Below are positions 24,972 through 33,971 of a DNA stretch of 64,000 bases, in pieces. The position numbers and the translations under genes were made by a program. Under the pieces are notes generated by a model. That model made no database searches and was not told the DNA's origin. It saw only the letters and a list, made by a program, of their open reading frames with translations. Position 1 is the first letter of the stretch. The number at the start of each line of letters is the position of its first letter. Source of the stretch: CAILKP01 sp038231815 (GTDB lineage Bacteria; Planctomycetota; Phycisphaerae; Phycisphaerales; UBA1924). The stretch covers positions 17,407 to 81,406 of the forward strand of contig JBBRKQ010000003.1 of assembly GCA_038231815.1 (NCBI GenBank), in the 5' to 3' direction.

Positions 24972-25346
24972 TCAACCTCCCCCAATATTCATGTCGTGTT
25001 GCGCGGTTATGTCCTTGGCCTGAACGGTCACGACCTTTCCGCCTGCGGTGATCGGCCCCGTGGTGTTGGTGATGTTTATGGTGACCTTCGAGACCAGTTG
25101 CGAAGCCGCGCCGGCGTTGGCGGACTTCAGCTCGGCGACGATCTTTTCGACGGCCGCCGTATTCGCCGCCAGTGTGGTCGCCACCGCCGTCGCCAGATCC
25201 TCGGTCGCGGGTTCTTTGATCCACCCCAGCCACCCCTTGACCTTTGTCCAAGTTTGCCGAGCGGCGTCCGTCGCGACCGCCTTCGCGGCATCGAGAGCGA
25301 GGGTCACGACAGCGGTGGTGACGGCGGCAAGCGTGATTGGTTCCAT
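24972..25346 (-). CDS. Small helical protein with C-terminal glycine-rich motif (candidate Bell-domain amyloid-signalling effector)
   Basis: The protein has 124 residues. It opens MEPITLAAVTTAVVTLALDA and is helical to about residue 87, with an amphipathic KVKGWLGWIK segment. This resembles the Bell domain found in bacterial proteins encoded next to NLRs. Residues 88-124 switch to beta-prone Thr/Asn/Gly-rich sequence ending ITAGGKVV...A...DMNIGGG. The last 26 residues align with residues 11-37 of the next gene product (10 of 23 identical plus conservative changes). AAAGGAG lies 8-14 bases before the ATG. I infer a cell-death effector templated by the NLR. An unrelated scaffold role is the alternative. 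Confidence 0.75.
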   Translation of the reverse strand: MEPITLAAVTTAVVTLALDAAKAVATDAARQTWTKVKGWLGWIKEPATEDLATAVATTLAANTAAVEKIVAELKSANAGAASQLVSKVTINITNTTGPITAGGKVVTVQAKDITAQHDMNIGGG

Positions 25347-25438
25347 AGAGAGCTCCTTTTACCTCATTCACTACAGCGTCGGCGGCGAAGAAACGTGGGA
25401 CAACGCCCTTGTGGCCGTTGGGATCCACGACCGCCACG

Positions 25439-25690
25439 CACCCCCACACCCCCACACCACCCGCGACGGTGCTGCCTGTCACGCGGTGGGCGGGGCCCAG
25501 TCGGTTGGGGCTGTGCGGGAGATCGTGTGCCAGATGCGTCGGCCGCACTGGGGGCAGCGCGTGAGCCAGTGCGCTGTGCCCCCAACGCTTTGGTGCAGGT
25601 GCCGCCCGCCTCCGGCAGCGATCTGGCAAGCCCGCACCGGCTGCCCATTATGTACTGGTTAAACTCGGCCTCGATCCCGGCAAACCACCG
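25439..25690. repeat. Long direct repeat, right copy
   Basis: About 252 bp matching 20881-21130 in the same orientation, with scattered substitutions and a net 2-bp length difference near 25580. It contains the decayed copy of the zinc-ribbon gene. Confidence 0.85.
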
Positions 25691-25726
25691 TTCGAACCAA
25701 CGGTTTGGCATCACGTCACAACCCAT
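25500..25726 (-). pseudogene. Decayed copy of the zinc-ribbon microprotein gene
   Basis: From the ATG at 25726 the frame reads RWFAGIEAEFNQYIMGSRCG, then ARSLPEAGG. This matches WFAVIEAESHVWMVRCRC and ARSLWEAGG of the intact gene. A 2-bp length change near 25580 then shifts the frame, so the CPQCGRR part is only found in another frame. The first cysteine of the CxC pair is also replaced by serine. Confidence 0.65.
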
Positions 25727-25767
25727 TCTCCCCCTCTGACAGCTCGTTTCGGGGCGGTCTCACCGTA

Positions 25768-25799
25768 TTTGGCCATTTCAAAATTTGGCCATTTGGTAA
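25768..25799. repeat. TTTGGCCA octamer repeat upstream of purD
   Basis: Four 8-bp units in register: TTTGGCCA, TTTCAAAA, TTTGGCCA, TTTGGTAA. The tract ends 30 bp before the purD start. Confidence 0.7.
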
Positions 25800-25829
25800 T
25801 TCGCTTTCCCCGCCGTAAACTCTCCCCTT

Positions 25830-27389
25830 ATGTCAAGCCCCGCCAGCGACAGTTCAGCCTCGATTCCGGCACCGCAAGCCGCCGCTACCGCTCCGGCAGT
25901 TGCACCGGCCGCTCCGGCCGCACCAGCAGCCCCCGCGCTCATCAACGTGCTGCTCATCGGCTCCGGCGGGCGTGAGCACTCCCTTGCCTGGCGAATCTCG
26001 CAGTCTCCGCTGCTGGGCAAGCTGTTCTCGACCGGGTGCAGCAACCCCGGCATCGCGGCGTATGCCACGCCGGTGCCGCGTGACATTCCGATCAATGCCA
26101 AGGATCCGTACCAGCTCAGCAAGTTTTTGGCAGAGCACAAGATCAATCTCGTTGTCATTGGCCCGGAAGACCCACTGGCCGAGGGATTGACCGATGCACT
26201 GACCGATGAGAAGTTTTGTAAGGGCCTGTCGTGGACGCCGCACGTGTTCGGGCCGACTCAGGCCGGGGCGATGCTGGAGGCGGACAAGTCGTTTGCCAAA
26301 GAGCTGATGCGGGGTGCGGCGATTCCGACGGCCGAGGCCCGCATCTTTCGAGATGCCGAGGCTGCCCGGCGGTTCATTGAATCGCGGCTTCGCAGCTCCG
26401 ACCCGCTGCTGGATGCGGTGTTTCGCGCGGCCGATGACTATTCCGATCAGGAACAGCGGCGGATGTTTATTGACCAAGAGATCTACAAGAAAAAGGATGT
26501 TGCCGCGGCGTTTAACAAAGCGCGGCCGGACCTGCCTGTGATCAAGGCCTCGGGCCTGGCCAAGGGCAAGGGTGTGTTCGTGCCGTCAACACTCAGCGAA
26601 TCCATGACGGCGATTGACCGCATCATGGGCAAGCTGGAGTTTGGCGAAGCGGGTCGTACCGTGATTATTGAAGAGCGCTTGCCCGGCCGTGAGGTGTCGG
26701 TGTTCGCCCTGACCGATGGTCGGAGTATTTTTATTCTCGAATCCTGCCAAGACCACAAGCGCTTGGGTGATGGAGCGACCGGACCCAACACGGGCGGCAT
26801 GGGCTCACTCTGCCCGACGCCAGCGCTTGATTCCAAACTAAACGCACGCATTGAGCGTGAGATTATCCTGCCGACGATCGACGCCTTAAAGCGCGAAACC
26901 ATCGAGTTCCGCGGCGTGATTTACTTCGGCATCATGCTCACACCCGGTGGCCCCAAAGTGCTGGAGTACAACACCAGATTTGGTGACCCGGAGTGCCAGG
27001 TGCTGATGGCGCGGTGGAAATCCGACGTATTGCCGGTGCTGCTGGCCTGCGCCCAGCGCAAGCTTGACAAAGCCACAATTGAGTGGCACCCCGGCGTTGC
27101 GGTAACAGTGATTCTCGCAAGTGCTGGTTACCCCGACAAGCCCCGCTCCGGCGATGTGATCGACGGGTTAGAGTCCGCGGCGAGGGTGCCAGGAGTTCAG
27201 GTGTTTCATGCGGGAACCAAGCGCATGGACAACGGTGATATCGTCACCAGCGGCGGGCGTGTGCTCGCGGTCACGGCCATCGGCGCGGATCTGCAGGAAG
27301 CACGGGCACGCGCGTATAAAGCTGCGAACCTCATTCAGTTTTCCGGCAAGCAGATGCGCACTGATATTGGAACGGACATCGTTGGCTAA
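25830..27389 (+). CDS. purD: Phosphoribosylamine-glycine ligase
   Basis: The enzyme joins phosphoribosylamine and glycine with ATP in purine synthesis. The protein has 519 residues against about 425 in most bacteria. The core signatures are NVLLIGSGGREHSLAW, VVIGPEDPLAEGL, KASGLAKGKGV, TGPNTGGMGS and EYNTRFGDPECQVLM. Two features explain the extra length: a 36-residue Ala/Pro-rich N-terminal extension, and an insertion of about 45 residues in the ATP-grasp B-subdomain region (SDPLLDAVFRAADDYSDQEQ and on). The extension begins at the first ATG, and a start further in is possible. Confidence 0.95.
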   Translation: MSSPASDSSASIPAPQAAATAPAVAPAAPAAPAAPALINVLLIGSGGREHSLAWRISQSPLLGKLFSTGCSNPGIAAYATPVPRDIPINAKDPYQLSKFLAEHKINLVVIGPEDPLAEGLTDALTDEKFCKGLSWTPHVFGPTQAGAMLEADKSFAKELMRGAAIPTAEARIFRDAEAARRFIESRLRSSDPLLDAVFRAADDYSDQEQRRMFIDQEIYKKKDVAAAFNKARPDLPVIKASGLAKGKGVFVPSTLSESMTAIDRIMGKLEFGEAGRTVIIEERLPGREVSVFALTDGRSIFILESCQDHKRLGDGATGPNTGGMGSLCPTPALDSKLNARIEREIILPTIDALKRETIEFRGVIYFGIMLTPGGPKVLEYNTRFGDPECQVLMARWKSDVLPVLLACAQRKLDKATIEWHPGVAVTVILASAGYPDKPRSGDVIDGLESAARVPGVQVFHAGTKRMDNGDIVTSGGRVLAVTAIGADLQEARARAYKAANLIQFSGKQMRTDIGTDIVG

Positions 27390-27548
27390 AAGGCCTGTTT
27401 GGGCCAAAACCAACAGCCTCCGACGGGTGTTCGCCCGCCAACCCTCGCCCGAGCCGTGTTTACCCCCGGACGCTTTTTGGAAACAACCTATCGGCGGTTT
27501 GTGCATCGCTGCGAGCATCCGTTCGAGAGTTTCATCCGAACTATTTCC

Positions 27549-29117
27549 GTGTCTGCACTGCCCGGCATTCAACTCGTTTGGTTCAAACGCGATCTGCGTA
27601 TGGCCGACCACTGGCCGCTGGTGCGGGCACAGTTGGCCGGTCCGGTCATCGGGCTTTACGTCTTTGAACCTTCGGTTTGGACTGCGCCCGATGCCGATCG
27701 CTGCCACTTTGATTTTGTGGTGCAGTCCCTCCGGCAGCTTCACTCCCAATGGGCCGCACGCGGCGGCGTGCTGCTGATTCGCACAGGCGAGGTGGTTGAT
27801 GTATTGCAGCGCTTGCAAAAGAGGCTGACAGCCGCAAGTCTGGCGGGAATCAGCCAGCTGTGGTCGCACGAGGAAACCGGCAACGCGATCACGTTCGCCC
27901 GTGATGGGCGTGTGGGCCGATGGTGCAAAGACCACGGCATCCAGCAAACAGAAGTCCCGCAGACCGGCGTCGTGCGGCGACTGCAATCACGCGATGGCTG
28001 GGCCCGGCTGTGGCAGCAGCGGATGGACCAGCCCGCCGCCGCGGTGCCGCAGCGAATCACCTCACCAGCTCTCCCGGCAGCGTTCCTCGGGCCCCTCGGC
28101 GAGGCGGATCTGCCAACAGCCGAGCAGTTGGGAGTGCGCGGAACCGTCAAGCCTGAGGCCAAGCTTGGCGGTGAGTCGCACGCGTGGGATGAACTCGAAT
28201 CGTTCTTGACGGTTCGTGGCGTGAACTACCAGCGGGATATGTCAAGCCCGGTTGAAGGTTGGACCGGATGCAGCCGGCTGAGCCCGTACTTGGCATGGGG
28301 CAACATTTCGGTTCGATCGGTCTATCAGCGCACTCGCCAGCGGGCCGCGGAACTGGCTGAACTGTCTGAGCATGGCGGCAGCATTGACCGACGGTGGTCA
28401 AGCTCCCTGCGCAGCTTTGATGCGCGGCTGCGATGGCACTGCCACTTCATGCAGAAGCTGGAGAGTGAACCGGAGATTGAGTTTGAAAACTTCAACCGCG
28501 CGTATGACGGCATGCGTGAGGGCTCATTCACAACCGATGAATCGCAGCGGCGGTTTGCAGCTTGGAAAAGCGGGCAGACCGGTTACCCAATGATTGATGC
28601 GTGCATGCGGGCGCTGCACCGTGGCGGGTGGATCAACTTTCGTATGCGCGCCATGCTGACAAGCTTTGCGAGTTACCACCTGTGGCTGCACTGGCGGGAG
28701 CCAAGCGTGTATCTGGCCACTCAGTTTCTCGACTACGAGCCCGGCATCCACTACAGCCAATTTCAGATGCAGTCCGGCACCACCGGCATCAACACCATCC
28801 GCATCTATTCGCCAGCCAAGCAGGTGCTGGACAACGACCCCGAAGGCCGATTTATTCGCAAATACGTGCCGGAATTGGCTGACGTGCCCGATGAGCACCT
28901 CGCCGAACCACACCTGATGCCGGGCCTGACGCAGCACATGGCCGGATGTGTGATCGGCCAAGACTATCCCGCGCCAATCGTTGACCACAAAACCGCGTAC
29001 AACGCCGCAAAGGCAGCAATCTACGCGGCCCGCGGCAAACCCGCAGCCAAGGCAGAGGCCAACCGGGTGTACACCAAGCACGGAAGCCGAAAGAAACCCA
29101 GCGAGCGGCGCGGCTGA
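27549..29117 (+). CDS. Cryptochrome/photolyase family protein
   Basis: The N-terminal alpha/beta antenna domain opens with IQLVWFKRDLRMADHWPLVR. The C-terminal FAD-binding domain carries TGYPMIDACMRALHRGGWIN, the RMRAMLTSFASYHLWLHWRE block and GINTIRIYSPAKQVLDNDPEG, which match light-driven DNA repair enzymes. It probably repairs UV pyrimidine dimers; a sensory cryptochrome role cannot be excluded. The start is uncertain: the frame is open from a TTG at 27399, but conserved sequence begins just after the GTG at 27549. The basic tail KHGSRKKPSERRG may aid DNA binding. It follows purD on the same strand. Confidence 0.9.
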   Translation: MSALPGIQLVWFKRDLRMADHWPLVRAQLAGPVIGLYVFEPSVWTAPDADRCHFDFVVQSLRQLHSQWAARGGVLLIRTGEVVDVLQRLQKRLTAASLAGISQLWSHEETGNAITFARDGRVGRWCKDHGIQQTEVPQTGVVRRLQSRDGWARLWQQRMDQPAAAVPQRITSPALPAAFLGPLGEADLPTAEQLGVRGTVKPEAKLGGESHAWDELESFLTVRGVNYQRDMSSPVEGWTGCSRLSPYLAWGNISVRSVYQRTRQRAAELAELSEHGGSIDRRWSSSLRSFDARLRWHCHFMQKLESEPEIEFENFNRAYDGMREGSFTTDESQRRFAAWKSGQTGYPMIDACMRALHRGGWINFRMRAMLTSFASYHLWLHWREPSVYLATQFLDYEPGIHYSQFQMQSGTTGINTIRIYSPAKQVLDNDPEGRFIRKYVPELADVPDEHLAEPHLMPGLTQHMAGCVIGQDYPAPIVDHKTAYNAAKAAIYAARGKPAAKAEANRVYTKHGSRKKPSERRG

Positions 29118-29150
29118 GTGTGTACCAGCCCCACCGGGCTTGCGCACCGC

Positions 29151-31292
29151 TTACTTCGTCGCATGCAGCTTGTCGTTCAGAATCTGCATGAAGCAGCCAC
29201 CAACCACAGACCTTGCCTGGAACCCACTCATCCGCGCCGTCACTGTGTCATGCCAGTCGCTCATCGGCACGCGCGAGGTGGTCTCATTGGCGTACCTGTA
29301 GAGGCTGTCCACAAGTTCATCCGCCTGGGCACGAGTGGTCGCTGCCGTAGCCATCGTTGCGATCATGCACAAGTACTCTCCTTTGGTGTAGGTCGCCCGG
29401 TTATCCAGCGGAAGGCCAAACGGATTCATCTTCGTGCGGTAATACGCAAGCTCGCGCTGGGCCACTTCAGGCGGGAAAATGTTCAAGTCCAGCACCTTGT
29501 CCCACACCAGGTTGTACTTCATGCTCCAAGTCTCTGGCTTGCCAAAGGCGAGCACATAATGGTCGCCCGCATCAGCGAGCTTCATCCATTGCTTCGCGTA
29601 GTCGCGGGCGATTGCGTAGTTCTCCGCAGCCAGCGCGGTTTCCCCCATCAGTTCGGCCATCTTTGCATACGAGCCGATTCCCAAAATTGCCTTAACAGAC
29701 AAGTTCGCGTTGCGGGCGAGGTGCCCTGCGAAGTCGTCTGTAGACAACTGGTTGGCTGGGTCCAGTCCGTTCTTTACGAGATAGTCCTTCCAGGTCGTCA
29801 GGTTCTTCCAATTCTTCTTGGCGTACTCGCCGCTGCCTTCACGCACGCAAATGCCCGCGGCCAAAATCAACATGTTGCCGGATTCCTCAACCGGCATCTG
29901 GTCGGTCTCGGTCTTCTCACCGCCGCCATAGACCTGTCCGTTGGCAAGCGGGTACTGCCCCAAATCGTGCGGGGCAAACGGAAACTTCCAGCGGCCCTTA
30001 TCGCAGTAATCAAAGATGGGATCGCACATGCCCTTGAGCAGTGTTGGGTTGTACGCCAGATAAAGTGCGGACGAAGGAAACGTCACATCTACCGTCGCAA
30101 TGCAACCGTTGCTGAAGTTTTCCTTTGAGAAAAAGAACGGGCGGCCGTCGGTATTGGCTACCAATTTGTGCGCAGAAATTGAGTGGCGGTACAGCAGCTC
30201 GCAAAGCTGGGCGTATTTCTCGCCGCCGGCCTTGAGGGCATCTGCCCGTAGTGACGCATCAAACGCATCGCACCGTGTGCGGATGGAGCCATACTCGGCC
30301 TCCGCCATTTGCACCAAGCCCGCTTTGCTGATCTTCTCGCCGCCTCGCCACCAGCCGGGCAGATTGGTACCCAAATACTGGATTGATTCAACATCGTCGT
30401 ACGCAAGGGTCATATGGCGTTCAACGGGTGCCGCACCAACTTCTCCCATGTCAAGCACCACGCTCAGCACGGGCCAGCGGTCACGCACCGCTCTGGGCTT
30501 GGCCGTGTCATCTGCCTCGAGCGTGATTCCGCGATCGGCAAACCGTCTGCGTGCATCGGCATCGTCACCGAAGCAAGATTTGCTACCGGTTGAGGGTGTC
30601 GAGACCATGAAGTGGCCCCAGTCGATACGGTGATCATCGCCTTTGCTGCCAAGAATCTTTTGATCGATCGAGCCGATGGACATCACGTTTAGCCCGGGAA
30701 CATCCATCCGGTTCCAGGTCACCTGCTGATCAGTGTTGTTCACCGCCCACTCACCCGAAGCATCAAAGTACACCTGCACCTCGTGTGGGCGAGCATCGTT
30801 ACTCTTGACGGAGTACACGATGTACGTCGCCGGACGCGCGAGCAGCTTTAAATCATCAGGCAGCAACGGTGAGATAAACCGCACCGTCAGCTCAACGGCC
30901 CCGCAGTCAAAGGTGTACACGGTCTGCGTCGCACTCACCTTCACGCTGGTTTGCGTGACATGGTCAATCCCAACCGGCGAGCCCATGAACCGCTGCGTCC
31001 TGTTGTCAACCCGGATCATGCCCACCATACCAAAGATGCGGCCCGTCCAGTGCTTGGGATACTCATCGTACAAATGGTCAGACATTGACCAGCAACTGAA
31101 GTAAGGATCATGCGCCACCAGCGGCACCGCGGGAGGCCGGATCGCCTGCGCCATCTGGCCCGGCTCAGTCACTTCGCCCGCAGGTTTTTCCGCGGCGGGT
31201 TTGCCAGCCTCAAAGCGGGCGAGTGCGCCAGCATGAGCAGAAAAAGCGGTAACGCCGCAGCAAATCAGGCCAGCGGTAAGAGCAAGTGGCAT
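29151..31292 (-). CDS. Secreted DUF4965/DUF5127 glutaminase-A-like protein
   Basis: The protein has 713 residues. A signal peptide (MPLALTAGLICCGVTAFSAH) is followed by RPPAVPLVAHDPYFSCWSMS, typical of the DUF5127 opening. The central DUF4965 domain and the C-terminal helical DUF1793-like part carry FFFSKENFSNGCIATVDVTF, DLGQYPLANGQVYGGG, EESGNMLILAAGI and KYNLVWDKVLDLNIFP. Related fungal enzymes deamidate glutamine, but the activity in planctomycetes is not established. The ATG at 31292 follows a GGAG and is preferred over the longer frame to 31376. It is convergent with the photolyase gene. Confidence 0.85.
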   Translation of the reverse strand: MPLALTAGLICCGVTAFSAHAGALARFEAGKPAAEKPAGEVTEPGQMAQAIRPPAVPLVAHDPYFSCWSMSDHLYDEYPKHWTGRIFGMVGMIRVDNRTQRFMGSPVGIDHVTQTSVKVSATQTVYTFDCGAVELTVRFISPLLPDDLKLLARPATYIVYSVKSNDARPHEVQVYFDASGEWAVNNTDQQVTWNRMDVPGLNVMSIGSIDQKILGSKGDDHRIDWGHFMVSTPSTGSKSCFGDDADARRRFADRGITLEADDTAKPRAVRDRWPVLSVVLDMGEVGAAPVERHMTLAYDDVESIQYLGTNLPGWWRGGEKISKAGLVQMAEAEYGSIRTRCDAFDASLRADALKAGGEKYAQLCELLYRHSISAHKLVANTDGRPFFFSKENFSNGCIATVDVTFPSSALYLAYNPTLLKGMCDPIFDYCDKGRWKFPFAPHDLGQYPLANGQVYGGGEKTETDQMPVEESGNMLILAAGICVREGSGEYAKKNWKNLTTWKDYLVKNGLDPANQLSTDDFAGHLARNANLSVKAILGIGSYAKMAELMGETALAAENYAIARDYAKQWMKLADAGDHYVLAFGKPETWSMKYNLVWDKVLDLNIFPPEVAQRELAYYRTKMNPFGLPLDNRATYTKGEYLCMIATMATAATTRAQADELVDSLYRYANETTSRVPMSDWHDTVTARMSGFQARSVVGGCFMQILNDKLHATK

Positions 31293-31972
31293 GGAGTCTC
31301 CAATGCCCGCATGGGCGTTTCGTTCACAAACCCGCAGCCATCGCGCTGCAGTGAGCGGGAACACTAGCCGCGACAACCGATTTGAAGGCGAGTCCAGTCG
31401 CCGCAGGTCTCACAATCAAGGTTCAACATCTGGTCGACTCGACATTTAGTACCCACACCGATTCGCATGGACATCTCACCCGGCCAAGCCGATTTACAAC
31501 AAAATTTCTTGTTGTTTTCCGTGTTTCCATCGCCACCGAACCACCGTACGCAGCATCTTAAATTGCCCACCGAATCGTACCCGATGCCCATAATACAGTG
31601 CCACAGATGGCAGTGGGAGTGCAATCGCTGTGTGGCCAAGCGATTTGGATTGGGGGTCCCAAAACGTCGCTTGCATTGCGGCTCGAAGATCTCTCGCGTG
31701 ATACGCATCGATGTTTCGAGTGACGCCCATCGGATCGTCGTGGTGGGCGGTCCCAGATCATCGCCGAATCCGTGCTTTCTTTTCCTTCTGGGGATGGAGA
31801 TGCCGGAGTCCCCGCACCCCTACGAGCGGCTTCGCATTCGAGGTACTGCATCAGCGACCGGTCGATGCGGCCGGCGTCACGCGAAAAAGCATGCAGTGAT
31901 GACGCTATAGACGATGCCGGGGGGGTCGGGGCGCAACGACCTAAAAGCTCTCGGCAAACCCGCAGGGGTAAC
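31293..31972. other. Divergent intergenic region
   Basis: About 680 bp between divergent genes. I see an AT-type hairpin near 31496-31515 (ACAACAA and TTGTTGT) followed by a short T run, but no gene. Confidence 0.4.
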
Positions 31973-32974
31973 ATGATGTTCTCCATGCTAACGAAAGGGA
32001 ATCAAATCGTTCAACCCGCCATGAACACCACACTCCGATCGTTGTTCGCCTTTGTCACCTCCGCGCTGATGGCTTCGCAGGCCTTCGCCCAGCATCTCTG
32101 GTGGGATCTTGACGGGCAGACGAATGCAACGTGCCTGTACGGCGAGATCACCGTGCTCGCCACTGCGCCCAACATCTACTACTGCGGGGCCAACTGGCAC
32201 CCCGGTGAGCCGGCGGGCGGCTACTGCGGCATCCAACACAACAGCGACACCGAGCGCCGCACCATCTTCTCCATCTGGGACACCACGGCCACGCTGCATC
32301 CAATCGTCACCGCCGCAGACCCCCTGACGCTGCACAATCGCTTTGGCGGTGAGGGCGAGGGGGGCCACACGCACATGGTCTGGAACTGGAATATCGGCGA
32401 GACCTTCCAGTTTTATGTTCATAAACAGCCGGGCAAAGATGACACCACCGAAACGAGCTACTACATCTTTGATCGCGTCAAGAACGTGTGGATCCACAGC
32501 GCGACGATCAGCAATCCCAACGGCGATAAGAAAAGCGTCGCGACCATTGGCGGCGGGCTGAACTCGTTCCTGGAGAACTTCGCGGGCAAAGACAAGGCCA
32601 CGCCCAAGCTCGCGCTCTATCGGCTCTGGCTGGGAACCAGCATCGAGACCATGAAGTGCCTGACCAAGGCCGGCGGCGATGGCACCTGGGGCCAGCTTCA
32701 CGGGGCGTACTTCCTCGCCGAGGGAGAGGCCAAGGCACTCGAGGGCATCTTCGCATCATCGAAGGAGAAGTACGGCGAGCCCCAAATGGGAGAGAGCAAG
32801 GGAGAAAAAAAGGGCGAAAAGAAGGACGAGAAGGGCAAGAAGCTCGAGCCGATCCCCGATGCGCCGGTGCCGGAGAAGGTCCTCGCCGCGCTGAAGACGC
32901 AGCCGAAGGCGAAAGAAGTGACCTCGACACCGCCTTCCCTCCCAGCCGCACCGCCAGCGAAGCCAGACAAGTAG
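31973..32974 (+). CDS. Secreted DUF3472 family protein
   Basis: The protein has 333 residues from the first ATG. A hydrophobic stretch ending ASQAFAQ is the signal peptide. The DUF3472 core carries YYCGANWHPGEPAGGYCGIQ, RRTIFSIWDTT, GEGEGGHTHMVWNWNIGETF and TSYYIFDRVKNVWIHSAT. The C-terminus is a charged Lys/Glu/Pro tail of about 70 residues. Function of the domain is unknown, though it is often near carbohydrate-active genes. AGGGG lies just before the ATG pair at 31973/31976. An ATG at 32021 would give a shorter signal peptide and is equally possible. Confidence 0.8.
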   Translation: MMFSMLTKGNQIVQPAMNTTLRSLFAFVTSALMASQAFAQHLWWDLDGQTNATCLYGEITVLATAPNIYYCGANWHPGEPAGGYCGIQHNSDTERRTIFSIWDTTATLHPIVTAADPLTLHNRFGGEGEGGHTHMVWNWNIGETFQFYVHKQPGKDDTTETSYYIFDRVKNVWIHSATISNPNGDKKSVATIGGGLNSFLENFAGKDKATPKLALYRLWLGTSIETMKCLTKAGGDGTWGQLHGAYFLAEGEAKALEGIFASSKEKYGEPQMGESKGEKKGEKKDEKGKKLEPIPDAPVPEKVLAALKTQPKAKEVTSTPPSLPAAPPAKPDK

Positions 32975-33178
32975 ATGGGCGCCCGGCTCGCTAAGACCTT
33001 AAGGCAAGGGGCACCGCGTCGTCCCGGTCGTTGTCGGGCTTGCGATGTCAAATCAGTGGGCTTGCCACAGCCTTCGCCGCAGCGACCTGAGGCAGATCGA
33101 ATCACAGCGACGATGCAATCTAGGACTGTATTGCGTAGTGCTCGCCGCGTTCCACAAACCCGCTACTAAACTCCCCAT

Positions 33179-33895
33179 ATGGAACACGCCAAACCCAGCG
33201 ATGAAGCCTGTGCAGTCTGCAGCAACCGGTTCGCCAAGCGCACAATGCTTCCCGCCGGAGCGGTGCGGCATGGGCCAGCAGATCTGATTCGCCGTGAACA
33301 TCCAGACTTTGGCGATGGCAAGTTCGTCTGCGGGTCATGCAACGCCAAGTACCGGGCGGAGTTTGTCCGTTCACTGCTTGAAGTTGAGCGTGGCGAGCTT
33401 TCAACGCTCGATGAGCAGGTGGTGGCGGCCTTGAGAGATCAGGAGACAATCGCCGCGAATCTCAATGAAAAATTCGGTGAGAAACTCACGCTGGGCCAGC
33501 GCATGGCAGACAAAGTCGCGGCATTCGGCGGCAGTTGGTCGTTCATATTGTTCTTCGGCGCGCTAATCGTCGTGTGGATGTGCCTCAACATCGGCATGTT
33601 ACTCGCCATCCCGTTTGACCCTTACCCGTTCATTCTTCTAAACCTCGTGCTGTCAACCCTCGCCGCGTTGCAGGCCCCGGTCATTATGATGAGCCAGAAT
33701 CGTCAGGCCGCAAAAGATCGCATGCGTTCCGAGCATGACTACAGGGTGAACCTAAAGGCGGAGCTTGAGATTCGGCTGGTGCACACCAAGCTGGATCAAC
33801 TCCTCACACACCAATGGCAACGGCTGATACAGATTCAGGAAGTGCAGATGGACTTAATGGAGGAGCTAGGCCGACGGGGGCGAAAGGGGGAGTAA
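33179..33895 (+). CDS. DUF1003 family membrane protein
   Basis: The protein has 238 residues. An N-terminal zinc-binding-like part has CAVCSNRF and CGSCNAKY. Two transmembrane helices follow in the DUF1003 pattern: GSWSFILFFGALIVVWMCLN, then FDPYPFILLNLVLSTLAALQ and APVIMMSQNRQAAKDRMRSE. The C-terminus is a coiled coil (LEIRLVHTKLDQLLTHQWQR). Function is unknown. It stands alone between a DUF3472 gene and a convergent VOC gene. Confidence 0.9.
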   Translation: MEHAKPSDEACAVCSNRFAKRTMLPAGAVRHGPADLIRREHPDFGDGKFVCGSCNAKYRAEFVRSLLEVERGELSTLDEQVVAALRDQETIAANLNEKFGEKLTLGQRMADKVAAFGGSWSFILFFGALIVVWMCLNIGMLLAIPFDPYPFILLNLVLSTLAALQAPVIMMSQNRQAAKDRMRSEHDYRVNLKAELEIRLVHTKLDQLLTHQWQRLIQIQEVQMDLMEELGRRGRKGE

Positions 33896-33971
33896 ACACA
33901 GAGCGGTATTCCGCGAGCTGCGCTAGCCTAAGCGGGCGGCCATAACGGGCAACCACCACACGCAGCCGCGC

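Noticed and set aside
24048..25739. Long + strand open frame of 563 codons
   Set aside because: It is antisense to the NLR and small-protein genes and consists of Gly/Arg/Asp-rich shadow sequence.
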